Source: Primula veris (taxonomy: Eukaryota > Streptophyta > Magnoliopsida > Ericales > Primulaceae). Taken from it: a stretch of 64,000 nucleotides of DNA. The DNA lies in NCBI GenBank assembly GCA_963682055.1, contig OY821747.1:27960126-28024125 (forward strand). Reading direction: 5' to 3'. Shown here piece after piece: positions 34,702-49,200 of the stretch. Below the pieces are notes generated by a model. The model did not search any database. It was not told the DNA's origin and saw only the letters and a list, made by a program, of their open reading frames with translations. Numbering within the stretch: the first letter of the stretch is position 1; each line of letters opens with the position of its first letter. A program made the translations under genes and the position numbers.

Positions 34702-35049
34702 ATGAATCACAATCATATATTGCTACATAATTCAATTTAATTTGATTTTCTAAAAAATTGAATTAGCCATTTTTTCTTGACGAAAAATTTGTTATGCTTC
34801 ATAAAAAAAAACTCAATGGCGCTACTGGTTCTTATACATATGGTGCTACGTATGTTTTGCCGTATTATTTCTATGCATCGGTACATATTTGCTTTCGCCT
34901 TTTCTATTTATTACCTAATTGATGCGACTTGATTTAGTTGGTATAGACCTATATAGTGAAAAAATGGGTTCATAAATATGTATTGGATCTTTTTATTTAA
35001 TTTTATTGGTATAGGTTTAGTTTCGTTTTTATTTTTAGTAGGTCTGTAG

Positions 35050-35760
35050 ATGAGACGAGCTGTTCATGGAATCGTTCGTGTTTATCTCGGCTAATGTTCA
35101 GTTCATTTTCGTTCATTTATAAATGAGCACGATAATGAACAAGAACATAGTGTTCGTCTATTAAATGAACTGAATATGAACATGTTTCTGTTCGGTTCAT
35201 CTAAACTCGTGTTCGTGTAACTATATATAAAGTTTGATAAAATGAAAAACTAAATCTATTAATGATGTAATAAAAACTAATATCACTACACAATTAATAA
35301 ACTTATTTATGCTATAATAATATAAATAATGTGTTTGTATTATTTCGAATTTATTATGGTAATTTATATCATCATACTATAAATACAGTCAACGATAAAA
35401 TCGTGAAGTATTCAACTTGTTAAGTTAATCATACGTATGTAAAAATTAATTTATACAATATATAAACTTAAAGTTATATGTGAACTATTTTATCCAATTT
35501 AACAATATATTAATATATGATAAATCTAAAATATATTTTAAAAAGAAAGTTTTTTTTTTTCAATTATTGAATGTTTTGGAAGAAATTAGATGTTCACGAA
35601 CAACTCGTGTTCGGCTCGTCAAATATTCGGTTCATGTTCATCAAATGTTCGTTCGTATTTAAATGAACATTAACTGAATATGAACAAGAGTTTTAGTTAA
35701 TAAACTAAACATGAACATGAACCGAATCTTGTTCGTTTTCATTTACGGCCCGAATTTTTA
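35050..35760. repeat. GTTC/GAAC-rich repeat element with two related ends
   Basis: About 35050-35220 and 35585-35755 are packed with 'gttcgt', 'gttcatt', 'gaacatg' and 'atgaacaag' words on both strands, so each end can fold on itself. The ~360-bp middle is AT-rich. This looks like an old non-autonomous transposon of the GTTCG type common in plant genomes. I could not fix its ends or a target duplication. Confidence 0.55.
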
Positions 35761-36169
35761 GTACTTAATTGATAAGCACAAATATGTTATTTGTGAGTGA
35801 ATAGTGATAATAGTCCATACTTATAATTTCTTAGCATTTTTCCATATACTCACACATTTATTAATAATGATGAGAGTACTACAATTATAGAAATGCTATA
35901 AAAAGTTCAGGGAAAATGTCATCTATTATTTATGTACATAATTACAATAAGTGCAAATTAATTCATGAGAATTAGCATAGTATATGGTAAGTGAGAGGGA
36001 GGGTATATATATCAATAAAGATAAAGATTAATGAGGTGCCAGGGTATAATTAAGACCCGATTATATGTACACAGTACATATCCATCACTTTCTATTAACA
36101 AAAATCAATAAGGGATAAATTTGGAAAACTGGATTGGTTGTTATAAATACACAAATAGAAACTTAGTAA

Positions 36170-36171
<2 letters not shown>

Positions 36172-36203
<32 letters not shown>
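36172..36203. repeat. (TA)n microsatellite, short
   Basis: About 16 TA units. Confidence 0.9.
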
Positions 36204-36205
<2 letters not shown>

Positions 36206-36289
36206 CCAATTAGGTTAGAAAATGATGATTTTATAGTCTCATAGTCTTCTTTACCGACGTTGAATGGTTTAGTCTAATATCTAAACCAT

Positions 36290-36640
36290 GGTTTAAAGGA
36301 GTAACATACAAGGACCCACGAATCGGAAAAAGCTATTTTTTTAAAAAAATTTGAACGGACTTATCGACATGTCTTCTCCGTGGGACTTTGACCGATCGGT
36401 CGGTCATGTGGCCCAGAAAGTGATAAAAAAAATGACAGCGATCACCCAGACCGATTGCTAGACCAATCGGTCGGTCTTGCCGGGACTGATTTTTCCAACT
36501 TTTTGAAACACTTGTAACTTGATCGTTCAGATTCCGAATTGATTTCCGTTTTGCACAGTTGTGCCAGTTATCAAATAATCTATTTTTTAAGGCCTAAAAT
36601 ATACATTTTATATTTTTGGAAAATATCAAGTATTTTATCA
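36290..36640. repeat. CCGATCGGTCGGTC-bearing repeat fragment
   Basis: A GC-richer patch with 'gaccgatcggtcggtcatgt' at about 36390 and 'gaccaatcggtcggtcttgc' at about 36461, and 'agaccgattgctag' between them. The following stretch, 'gttcagattccgaattgatt', does not resemble a gene. Such GGTCGGTC patches occur in plant retrotransposon remnants. The assignment is uncertain. Confidence 0.4.
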
Positions 36641-37239
36641 TCAAATAATAGAACTGATTGCATTATATAAAATTATTAAAACATAATTAATAAAATCAAT
36701 TAACGAACTCATGGTTCAATACCTTCCAATAACTCAACTCGCCTACCGTATCCCTCTCAAACTTCCACCATCATCCTCTCCTTACCCTTCAAAGTTATGG
36801 TCGTGCAAAATATGTCGTTTTAGTCGTTGTTAATTTTTCTCTCCTCAAAACTTGAGGAGACCTGTTCTAGCCATCGAATTATATCATCCCCATTGAAACT
36901 CGGTATTTTCGAGTAATCCTCTTGTTGTTCCCCACCACTTCAGTCGTGATTGGGGACAACCCCAACCGATTGTTGTCATTGCAATTAGAGTTCATCCTCC
37001 ATTTACCGCTACAACTGCGCAAGCAAATGTGCCCCCCCACGTCTATTTCATTCCAACATTTTTGTGCAAAAGGCCGTCATCTTCTCTTTCATGACCGAAC
37101 CTCCATTTTTTACGAAACTCCAAGAAACAACTATAAAGTTCGTTAGAATCTGATGGCAGAATACTATGCTCTGAAACTATCGTTGGAAAGGCTGTGAGGC
37201 TCGACCACGATAGTGGTGAGTGACGGTGAAGCCCCTCCT

Positions 37240-37400
37240 TTATAGAGTCGTTAAGTTTACGTTGGTATCATGTGACTTGGAGGTCACGAGTTCGAGTCGT
37301 GGAAGCATCATTTTAGCGAAATGCAAGGGAAAGTATATATTAGGCCAAAAGTGTTCCAACCTGGGACACATTTAGCACCGGTTTACCCTTTTATACCCTT
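37240..37400 (+). mobile_element. tRNA-derived SINE relic
   Basis: Contains the polymerase III B box 'gagttcgagtcgtgg' at about 37288-37302, then 'gcaagggaaagt', 'attaggccaaaagtgt' and the terminal 'tttagcaccggtttaccctt'. The same landmarks in the same order occur in the SINE at 46662. The A-box half is degraded. It is non-coding and old. Confidence 0.75.
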
Positions 37401-39599
37401 TCCAAGACTCCGTAGCATTTTTTCAGATTTCATACTCTTTTTTCGGACTTCTTATATTCATTTTTCCTGATTTTGATACCCAACTTTTTTGTGTGTGTTT
37501 GTGACGTTTTCTTTTCAAACTTAATACCATTTTTTTCTTCTAGATTTTATTATTTTTTTCAAACTTCATACCCAGGTTTTTTTAGAGTCATTCTCAATTT
37601 TTATCAATGTCATTATTTTCAAGTTTATACACCTTATTGTTTTAAACTCACTCATTTTGGTAAACTCCTAACACAATCTTGTTGCGGGTCTTCCCCGTTA
37701 CTTGAAGTTCGTATACATTTATGATTATTGATCATAGTCAAACGTCACCACCGTCCTCACAAGTAAAAAGTGAGAACAGAAATAAAGTATTGGAGAATTT
37801 AGTCGACGGTAGCGGTCACATCCAATTTATCAAAAAACTAATTTTCAATAACCCGAATTCGGATGAAATTAACATTGGTCAAGATTTCAAACTCAGATGA
37901 CCAAATTTACTCCCCAATTAATTCAAAAATCCCCCAAAAGCCTCCCATTTTAATATATAATTCGATCTAACGGGTCCAAATCTAAAAAACTCAACTCGTT
38001 TTTACCAAAATACAATATAGCTTAAAAACCCGAAAAATTTCTTAAATATAGAACATGGACACTAACATAACCAACTATGGAGATAAAGAGAGAAATAATA
38101 ATTTAGAAAATTCTAGTTTTTGAGGGGGAAAAAAGTTTGACATGTGTACTTTTAGTGATATAGTTTCAGAAGTAATACATTTTGATAATTTTTTCTATAT
38201 CAATCACAAAATGATTCACGTTCCTCCATATCCATATTGCATCTAACTTCATGATGAATATGGAAGAAAGTGAATCACTTTGCGTATGTGATTGTAACTT
38301 GCACAATTTTTGATTTTTAAAGACAAAGTCACACGACTAAATTACATGAAAGTTGGGAAATTAAAAAGGTAACATCCTTATTACAAACTTATTAAAATAA
38401 GCAAACCAAGTTTAGAAAAACGCTCATTAGAGAGTTGGCCAATCAAGGTACTTGCTATCATAATAAAACTAAAGTTTTGTCTTTTTTTTAGAACAATGCC
38501 TAAAACATACAATTAATCAAAACATACAACACCTAATTTTTTTTCCTCAAAACATACAAGCATACAATTACACATATTTATTAGAGTTGTACGTTTTAGG
38601 AATAAAAGTTTTGCTTTGTAGTTTTTATAATTAAACTTGAAAAATTGTATGTTTTTGTAATTTTTCCTTTTTTTTTCCAAAGGAGAGAGTGATTCTATTG
38701 TATACGGCAACTGTAAAGCCTTTTTACTAGTAGATTAGGGTTTTCTTATTAATTACAATTAGGCTATCCTCCCTAATCCTATACAATTAACATGCATAGG
38801 GTGAGCCCAAACATACATAAATGTAACTGCCTAAATGTATAATTACTAAGGGTGTTTAATTATTTATATATCAGTATATCTATGTGACTTCTTTTATAAC
38901 ATATATTTTGTGTACATATATAGTATATAGTGTGGTCCCATTAACATTATTAAACTTAGCAGCAAAATAGCAAGATGAGAGTTGCTCAAGGTTTACCTTT
39001 TGCTCTACACGTTTTGCTGTCGAAAAAGTCACCTTCGTTTCCGTGAAAAGTTGCGAGTTTCTGTGTATTACTTTTGTCAAATGTCACTTTCATTACCAAT
39101 ATATACGTATAGTTACTATAGTAGAAACTTTTTCTTTAGTATAATTCAGTGAAATTCTTTAAGAGTTTTTCTCAAATAGAAAATATTTTCTATTATTGTT
39201 TGTAACCAATGGAATGGAGTGTATATATGTTGACTGTATTATAACATTAACATATATACGTATAGAAACTAACATGTCTATTTTTATTAGCAAATATACT
39301 ACTTGGAGATCTCTTTGGTAGGACATAAGTTGAACAATAAATCATAATATTTCTTAAATTCATTTGTTTGTCCTCACACTTCTTTCTGAATGCAAAATTT
39401 GAATAAACCGAATAATCAAAATCATCTGTTCCAAAATTTATTAACGTTTCTATGCAATAACTACTGTATAACTTTTGAATAATTTTAATTACACAATTTA
39501 ATGTTTATTGTGTAAAATGCAAAGAAAAAAGAAAACTTCAAATGGAATAAACAACATTTTTTTTAAAAAATTCTCTCCAAGAAACAAACATCTCTAGCT
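37401..39599. other. Intergenic DNA
   Basis: No gene, RNA or bounded repeat was recognised. About 37440-37640 is T-rich with repeated 'ttttttc(t/a)gac/ttc' phrases. Confidence 0.45.
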
Positions 39600-40265
39600 A
39601 CTTAAAATCATGAACATGACTACTTCCAGCCCAACGAATGTCATGGTGTTTTTTAAGAAATTAGTCTGATCAAAAAAGTTTTAGGTTATAGGGATCGGTA
39701 CATCTTAAAAAAATGTACGATATAAAAAACATTCATCTCAATTTGACAGTACCCTAGTCAATTTTTATGACAAAAATAAACTTCCACCCGAAACAATGTC
39801 ATGGTGATTTCTAAAAATTGGGTTGACAAAACATTATTTAGGCTATTGATTTCGATCATCTTCTAAACTATACGTTTTCATAAAAAAAAATCATCTCAAT
39901 TGAATAACCAAGTAATTTTTTATAACAAAAAAAACACTACTTTCGCCCAAATAATTAGTGTCATGTTGTTATTGAAAAATGACCTGAGGAAACAACTTTT
40001 AGACTAAAGGTTGGGATAGATATTAATAATATATACGATTTGAAAGGAAACATCTCAATCGGATCGGATACGCGAGTCGCTTTTTATGATAAAAACAAGT
40101 CCAAATACTAGTTTCTGCCGAAATACTGTCACGGTGTCATTTTTGGAAATTGTTCTTAGAAACAACTTTGAGGGGCTATGTGGTTAGATACATCTTAAAA
40201 AGAAATACGCAATTTCAAAAAAAAACATCTCAATCGAACACTTGAGTCGATTTTTATAACAAAAA
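39600..40265. repeat. Four-copy degenerate tandem array, ~160-bp unit
   Basis: Each unit starts with a 'ctactt(c/t)c-gccc(a)a' phrase and 'tgtca(t/c)g(g/t)tg' (units near 39619, 39778, 39937 and 40106). A '-ggttgatag-ttcgata' phrase follows and the unit ends with 'catctcaa(t)tcg' and 'gagtcgatttttat(a/g)acaaaaa'. Spacing is about 159, 160 and 168 bp. Units differ by many substitutions, so the array is old. No open frame spans it. Confidence 0.8.
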
Positions 40266-43232
40266 AGAAGAAACTAATAATGACAAACCAAAATATGCAA
40301 TCGGACAACGAGTATATATTGTATTGTATTTCAATGTTTGGAAATTAAGTAAAATGGTTTTGTTGTTGAAGGTTTCCCAAACTATATATATATATATGTG
40401 GAAGAATCTGTAAATTGTGTTTGAAATAGTTACTATGTTGTTGAAGGTTTTCAAACTAATTATGCAGTGACTTGACCTGTATTTTATCAGATAAATTAGG
40501 AGTTAAAAAATGTAAATATGATTTAATTTCATCCGTGTAAGAAGCCATGAACCCAATTAGGGTTCTGCTCATCGCTGCCCATACGTTTCTCTAACCAAAT
40601 AAAACAACAAAAGTCCCCTCTCTATATATATCTAAACAATATCAGACTACTTATAATGGTCTACGTCTACAAAGAAAATAAATAAACGATTTATAACATT
40701 TGAATTAAAACTAATTATATACATGCATGTATTTTTTTTCATAGCAACAATCTACCAAAATTAAAAACAAGTATTCAAACTAACAGGCACATGATCAACA
40801 AGAAGTCTATAATTCCATGCTCCGGTAATTAAGAAAAAAAGGATTATGAGCAACACAAACTGATAAACATATACATTCGAATCGAAATACGTTTAATTAT
40901 ATATATGTTAGTAGTAATTAAACTGTATTTTAGTTCAATTGCAATCTATTTTTTGGTCAATACAAACCATGGGAGTGGATGTCAACGGAAAGCTCTGGCA
41001 ACGTTAACAGAGCTCCATTATTGTGGCAGTGACGGTGGTGGAGATGATTCGTGGTGGTGTTTGTTAACATATATGTATATATATTTCTTATGTTAGTAAT
41101 TAAGGGTAGTTATGTATTTTTAATACTTGTGTATATTTATGTATTTTATGTAAAACTTAGTTGTTCATTCATACCATGAGTTTTTCCCTTTATGCCTCTT
41201 CGGTACTCGATTGATGTATATATGATTATGAATAATTATTTCCACACCTTTTACATTCATCCATGTACTTCTTGAGAGCACTGACAACAAAATTACAGTT
41301 TTCTCCTGTATCGTTTTTAACTTTCTGCTCTCACAATTAAATGTATGGATAAGTGTAAAAGGTGTGCGCATATTATTGCTCGAGGATTACCGAACCCTAA
41401 CAATGTGATTTTAGGTTAAATTTAAAGAGAGATATTGATTAGCGGAAAGTGAGGTATCAGATATGGATCCCCTTTTTTTTTATAGCTGTACCTAGCACCC
41501 GGTTTAGTTTTAAAATTTTACCCTAAATCTTAATAATAGCAAGTGTAAGTCAGTAAAACTTAATTAGTTTCGAAAATGTACTGAACCCTAATTTCCGCTT
41601 CCGTTAGGTTAGAACGGTGCCTATAGACCTCACTACTCTCCACTTATTCTTAATGTAGTAAAGTTGAAGCCAGACGACTTTCTTCAAACATTTCTACTTA
41701 TATAAGATAAACTTTACTCGATTTAGGATACTATCAAGTATTGTTAGATAGGCATGATTTCTTTTGAGCAGTGCATCATATAGAATACGACATAAAGTTA
41801 AAAAGGAGAAGCAAATTTTAAAAAACTTCCCCCCCAAAAAGGAAAATAACTTGATAAATACATAATGGATCATTCTGGTTAAAAGACACTCCTCATCATA
41901 AGATTTAAGTACCTATATCCTCTACTCATTAGGAAGAACTGAACGAGTACGGGTGTAACTTTTGAAAAATTCACCATAAAAGAAAAAAATTGCACTTCCA
42001 CACACATGAATTGTTTTTAACTTCCATAAGAGTAATAAACAAATACTGATGTCTCAAGTAATAGATTGCAAAAAATGTCAAGAAGACTTGATTAATTTTC
42101 TCCCAAATGTACAATTCCAGCTACGAGTTGCTGTCTCGGTAATCCTTAGATACCTCATTTGATGTTACCTACCATGGCTGTAATTTGTATCATTATGTAA
42201 TAGCTGAACTCTTGTAATCTGTGAATATACACCTAACTTGTACATAAACCTCTCCTTTACCATAAAATTTATAATGTCAAGAAACTTCACAAAAAAACAA
42301 ACGGAGAATGAATGCAGTGATACACGAGTTCATGGGGTATTTGGCAGCAATTTTATTGAAACTTTTGGGTTTTTAAAAATGTGAAGATTATGGGCAAAGT
42401 CGTCGGAGTGAAATTAGAAAATCTTGAGATTACTACTTCCCACGTTATGACTTGACATCCTCATGATCAACTCCATTGCACATTTTCTCAATTTTTGGCT
42501 TTCATGGATTGCTTGTAGACCACACTGAAATAATATGGAGTACTTTGAAAAAAAACAGACAGAAAGGCTTCATTTAAGGAACAAAGTTGTGTTGCAACAA
42601 GCTAAAGTTCTATGAAATCATTTGTTACTCTGTAACTTGATTTGATGGCCCAATAGTGGTCGTTCCAAGAAATCATATGTTAATCCTGTTGCATGATTTG
42701 ATGGTCCCAATAATGTATTGTTACTTAGTTACAAATATCATATCCCAAAAAGTGAAGAAAGAACAAAAAAACAAAGCAAGTCTGTATAAATTATCACTTG
42801 GTGCTGCACAATGAAAAAGGTTACATTGACCGTTTAAAAACAAATACAATGCCATACTAAGAACCACTCCTCGTATGAACCAAGTTGGGTTTATAACTTT
42901 TTCTCCCAACATTTACAAACAAACTAAATAAATAACACAATGTTTTTTATAGTCATAGCTTCACCTGGTACTCCGTTCTGCATTTAAAAAGCCCGGGGAC
43001 CGAGGATGGACAAACATACAAATAAACTATGACTCCACAAAGGACCGTTTGGCCCCACTTTAATCAGAATACCTATTGCTTCTAAATTAATGTACCATAT
43101 GCAATTTTCTCCCTTGAAGGGAGCATGGCATATTGAAATCTAGGTTCTAACTAAAGAGCTTAACAATTTTACTTTCTCTTATTCTTTTCTAGGCACGCGT
43201 AGTATACTGTCGTTTTCTGCATTTTAGCCAAA
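40266..43232. other. Intergenic DNA between the array and the beta-galactosidase gene
   Basis: No gene is supported. Short open frames, for example at 40905-41096, have no recognisable motif. The last few hundred bases (up to 43232) are probably the 3' UTR and flank of the beta-galactosidase gene, which is read leftwards. Confidence 0.5.
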
Positions 43233-46200
43233 TCAATTCCTTATGGGCTGGGTCGTCGTAGCAGAACATATGGCCTCAACTGTTAACCGTTTCAACACAC
43301 TTGGACAAGGGTCTTCCTTGAAGTTACTATTGGATATAGTCACTGAACATCTTTCTTGGCCTATGCATTTCTGTAAAATCAGCAAAAACTTTAGGGGTTA
43401 AATTCAGGAACTTTAGAGGTAAGATAATAATGCGCACTTGTAATTTTGGGGTTAAATTCAGGAACTTGTGACTATGGAAGTTCAAAATAAGTCTGGCTTT
43501 CCGTTTGCGGAAATTTTTGTCCAAGAATCATACTATCAGGCAAACAAACAATGTGGTGTAACCAATTCTTTTTCTGTAAAACAATGCAATAGATTGTTGC
43601 TACATTAGTTTGGATCTAGAGTATTTTACTAGACATTTGTTAATTATTTGATTTTGTTTGTCCATGTCTTCCTTTAAATTTCTGGTTTTTAACAAAAAAT
43701 GTCCCAAGAATTTCAAGGACACAAGAAGTTTGACAAATACCTTCTCTATGGTTGAATAAGAAGTAGGAGCATGGCAAGTTCCTTGTTGATAGGTCCCACA
43801 AGTTCCCATAGGAGTACCAAAGCTTGCAAATTTTATAGAAGAAATTGATTGACCCAAAGCACACTGAAGGTGCACTTTAGGCCTGTGAAGTTCTTCGGGC
43901 TTTCCATAGCTTTCGATATGCCAGTTTTTTATCATAGGGTGGTACTCCGCCACATCAGCACAAACACTACTCACTGACCTTTTCACTAGTGTAATTTTGG
44001 TGGGATTCCCTCCCAGTTCCTCAAAGAGCATCAATAAGTTATTTGTGGGCTTCAACCATGAACGCGGAACATGATACCTGAAATGTCAATTGTATTTACC
44101 ATTTAATACAGAAAATTTATTTGTAGCTTTTGTCATTGTGTATCGACATACACAAGTGATCTTTTACTGAAGCTTATATAGTGTGTAGTTGGAAAAATGT
44201 GCCCTCAAGTATTGCGTATGACTTGTGTTTACTTTTATGCCATTTGATAACTGTTAAAAAACACATTTCCATCATTAAATTCTGATTTCGTACAGAAACA
44301 TATACGTAAAAGTTAGCAATTACTACCATAAGATCCATAACCTAAAGATATGTTTGTGCATATCCTATACCAAATAGCAAAAAAACATTGGACTATTGAA
44401 AAACCGTGAGAATAGTGTGGAAGAAGGAAAACTTGGATAGACTTTAGTGTATAAGTATATGATTTTTATAGTAATTAGTACCTAAACATTTGTTCATTTT
44501 CTATTTAGTAAACTATGTTGAAATGTACTAAACCACCAAGAAATACTTGTATTAATCGGAAAGTTTGTTACAAGTTGGTGAACAAATTAAATCAAATGTG
44601 AAGTTAGTGTAAAATATTAAAACTGTCCCTTTTAATGCGGACATACAAAAACTACTGAAAGCTTATCCATGACATATTTTATCTAGCAAAACAAAAACAT
44701 CTCTGTAGATGAAAAATATACAAACCAAATTATACATAAACAATGAAGAAGGGTTAAAGAGTTTACCATCGTTGAGTTGGTTCCCCACATCCGACTTGGC
44801 ACTTTGGGGGTCTATAAGTGCCTGAATAACTGCATTGGTCGCAATTACCATTAGCATATGCTGTCCAATATCTACCAATACTCTGACCATTAATCCAAAC
44901 TTGACCTTTCCCCATACTACTCATATCTAATGCCAGTGGCTCATCGCCATCAGGTGCATCAAAAACAGCCTGCAGGTGACAATTTCAAATTACATGCATT
45001 TACATACAACTATGTTATACTGATTATCGGAGCGTTGTTATTAAATTCTACTTTTCTCAAATAAAAACATAATTTGCATCTTATGCCACTTCAAAGGAGT
45101 TCTGAAAGACTTTTACCAATAGATACACTTATTGCAAAAGACAAACCGATGAATTACCTTATACCACGTCATATTGGAGTTTTCTAACAAATTTCAAATT
45201 ACCCACACTAAGTATGCCCACGTCTGTTAATCCTTGGATGGTTCTTGTCATACGGATTAAGGCGTTACTCGAATCAACACAAAAGCTAAAAGTAACTTCC
45301 AAATTATAATATCCTTCAGGACTTTCAAGTATGCTGATAGGACACTCAAAAAGTTCACTAGGGAGTATAACAAGTGTTTTACAAATAAGTTTACTTTTTG
45401 CAAATCAAAACATGAAACATTTTACACCGTGTCACGTCAAATGGAGTTACATAAACATGATATTTTATTTACCTTACGCCATGTCAAAGGGAGTATTATA
45501 AGATTGTTATAAAGAAAGTTATCTTTACAAATAAAAATATAATATGTACCTTATGCCATGTTAAAGGCTGCTGTTTTTGTGCTATCAGAGAACCTTGCAT
45601 CCAGTCAACAGAGGAAACCCCATTTGGAGATACAAGGTTCATTATCTCTCCTCTTAGTCCAACCTGTTTGATATGGCATATGTAAGGCACGTATACCAAG
45701 TATAACTGGAATCATGTTGAAAAGCAAGGGTGGTCAGCTACCTGATAAGTCCATTTTGCCCACGACAAGTCCAATTTTCCATGGTCAAGACCATGTAGTG
45801 CAACTGGCCCTGAGATTCCAGTATTCCATGTCTCGAAATGTCCTCCAATATTCTACAAGAAAAAAAGGAATCGTATCAGCACATATGTATCTTTCAACCT
45901 TGGTAACTAACAACTTATCTATAGAAATTCAACATCACGAGTGAAATCCACATCATGAGAAGTCATATGTGTTCTCAGCCTAAATGAATCTAGATCATTG
46001 AGCATTCATCTTTGTTGCATGACAACTGATGATAAGAGATAATTTATTTGTTTTTGAACCACTTAGCTTTGGAAAAATATACTTAAATTGCAAGGCAAAT
46101 ATGTCAAACATGGAAAATAAGGGATCAGTACTAACAGGCAAACCAACAGCCACGCTAAGTAGACCGATTGTATTTCTTCCGGCATTCAAATTCACCTTTC

Positions 46201-49200
46201 CCGTAAATGCAAATCTTCTATTTTCTCTCTTCCCAAATGCAGAACCTGTTAGGAAAACAGTGTTGTTGAAATAATCAGTTTTAAGAGCCGACCTATTGAA
46301 CAAAATTAATTTTTAGAAGGACCCAAAACAAATGGCAATTGTACCTGAAAGCTGCCCATTTATGAAAATATGAAGAGCGTGGCCTGATGACTGTACTATG
46401 AGAGTAGGCTGTTCACCGCCGTGTAGGAAGGACTCGGATGATCCAATATCAACACTGAACAAATTAGAGAGTAAATTAAGTTTATTGCACTTTGATATTG
46501 TCGGGAAAAAACCCAGAAGATATAATATAGGCAAAGACACTTTTCCGCCATGTAAAGACACAATATTAGACATTTCTACCATCTATTAATTTTGTTGGAT
46601 ACAAGCACATGATACTTTTAAATTTTTAATCAAATATAACATAGATTGGTCGGTCAGAGGGCGAATTTTGGCACAACGGTAAAGTTGTTGTCATGTGACC
46701 TCGAACTTAGGGGCTCGAGTCGTGAAAGCAGCCTCTTGCAGAAATTCAAGGGAAGGTTGTATACATTAGGTCAAAAGTGGCCCGACCCCTCCCGGACCCC
46801 ACGCACAGCGGGAGCTTTAGCACCGGGTTCTCCCTTTTTAAAAATTAGTCGATCAAGATTGGGACTATGATTTATACTTTAAGTTAATCCATGTTATAGT
46901 TTGTAGGTTAATCTTTTTTTGCTAGATAGTACTGATATCAAGCACTACTGTGAACGAGATAAATGAAACCATTTGCATTACCCAAGTTGTTTTCTTTCCC
47001 ACATTTTAAATATTCCCTTATGTGCATGTTCAAAGTTCATACCCATGCTTCTAAGAGACATGCACGTCTATTCATACTGTATGATTGTATCTATATGACA
47101 TTATGACTGGATCTAAGAATGTAACCTTAATGCAAATGGTAGTATTCTTTAATAAGCACAAGACTGATTCCAAATTCTGATGATTTCTTATGGGAGTCAC
47201 AAGTTCAAAGGGAAATATCACTTTTGTAAACCAACTTATCAAACATACATAATCATGCTTTTGATATTTATAATTTAGCCACCAATCTGCATGAAATCTA
47301 GCAATTAGGACACCAGCATGGTCATACATACTCATACAGTTACGATACAATGGGACACCAGCAGGTACATAACTAGTCCTTTCAAATTGAATATTTAAAG
47401 TTGTCCTACTAAATGTTTAAATATGTGTAGACCTGTGTCTCTAAAGTCTAAATTGTGAATTCTAATAGTATGGTTTACTTATTTTTAATCGATGGTATGC
47501 TTAGAAAAGTTCTATCTACCACAACCTTCACAAAACTCTAGTAAAAGGCAGATTTAATTTTAAGTTTAAAGATTCACCTGGTCGTGTACCAAAGGTAATC
47601 ACTAGCATCCCTAGTTACATTAATCTGCTCCAACAGACCAAAAGCCGTAAAAGTCGAGCTATCAGACAAAGATGTTACGTCTTCGTTATAAGTCTCCCAT
47701 AACGACATGTAAGTATTACTTGGCACCATGTCCATCTGCGACGTTTGAACTCCGACCTGTAACACAACAAAAAATTAATAAGTTGTGAACGAACCTAATT
47801 GGGTACACCAACTTACAAAATTAGCAAGTAATGCACAAGGTCACATTTTCACCTTTATCTTGTGTAGTCATCGAAGTAGGGAAAAATCATAGGTTAGCGT
47901 CCTAGTTAGGTAAGAAACCCAAAAAATTATAGAATGTTCCATCACGTCTTTTGTGATACTAATTGCTTATTTTTGTAAGTTGAGGTGTACAAATACAGTA
48001 CAAAAAATTGCTGATACCATTTTGTACAAAAATGTAATCAACTCTTCCTGAAATTCAAGTGATCCTTTTAAATTCAGAACAATGTAAGACAGCATTCTTT
48101 TCGGGGAAAGTTAGACGAGTGTTTTTAGAACCATGAATGAGAAGATGGATATGGCAAAAGATACACATACTTTTGCGGTATTGAAGACTACATTGCGACA
48201 ATCTGGGAGGATGCTAATGGACCAAGGGGGCAAATTGTAGTGCATGTTATTGAACATCACTCTCACAGCAGATTTGGGATTGTAATTTGATAGAAAAGCT
48301 GCACAAGCTCCATCTTTAGAAGAATACACGTGAGCCTGGAGAAAACAGTAATTTGTAATTAAAATCTTAAGGTGTTGTAGGGATAGGTAGTAAACGATTA
48401 CATAAATACACATATGTATATACACACGCACACATAGAGACTATTTATCTATATATATGTATGTATAGTTAATACCTGTTGAGAGTCTCCTATAGAAGTG
48501 ACTGTAGCATCTGCAGTAACTAAAGCTGGTTCACACATCTTGATAGCTCTGTGAAGCTCCTTTAGATGACCATATTTGGGTTGACGAATAAGACCTTCAC
48601 ATTAAGTTTTTAAAAGAATTTAAGACTGGTAATGTAAACTTGCCAACATTCAATGGCTAAACTTATATATATTTCTTCTAACTAGCAAAAGAGAAAATGA
48701 AATTATGTGAGTAGAAGTTTAGTTAGAGTTTAGTAAGTCGACTTTAAGTATTCAGGATAACCATTTGTAATTTCATGAAAATGACAGAAAAGTTTTCGCT
48801 TGATTTGGAATAAAATCCACAGGATTAAGTTGTTATCCTCGCTTGATTTCCAGGAGTAATTACCAAAAACTTTAAGGGGAGTTTGAGTTTTAAAAACAAA
48901 AACAAACTACATAAGCATACCATATTCATCAAGAGGAGCATCATAGTCATAGCTGGTAGTGATGAAAGGGCCTCCTGCAGATCTTCCAAAATTTGTCCCT
49001 CCATGGTACTGTTTCGCACAAGGTAACGATTGAATTTATGTTAACTCACAATATGTTGTCACTTTTTACACTTCGGAGTTTAGAATACAATAGAAAAAAA
49101 AATGCTTAGAGAAATTAAGAGAACCAACCATATAATAGTTAAAAAAGGATCCGCCTTTTTGTATGAATCGAGCAACTGCAAATGCCAAGTCCTGGACTGG

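Noticed and set aside
37285..37305. Possible tRNA T-arm (GAGTTCGAGTCGTGG)
   Set aside because: It is the B box of a SINE. No cloverleaf can be formed around it.
43600..44055. Continuous frame extending the beta-galactosidase exon past 43741
   Set aside because: The extension runs into intron sequence. A GTATTT donor at 43740 and the acceptor before 43370 restore the conserved lectin-domain end (KCIG...VEAIC), so the read-through residues are not part of the protein.
45995..46303. Frame extending exon 14 of the beta-galactosidase gene on both sides
   Set aside because: Residues outside 46136-46245 are intron translation. Family motifs and GT-AG borders define the exon.
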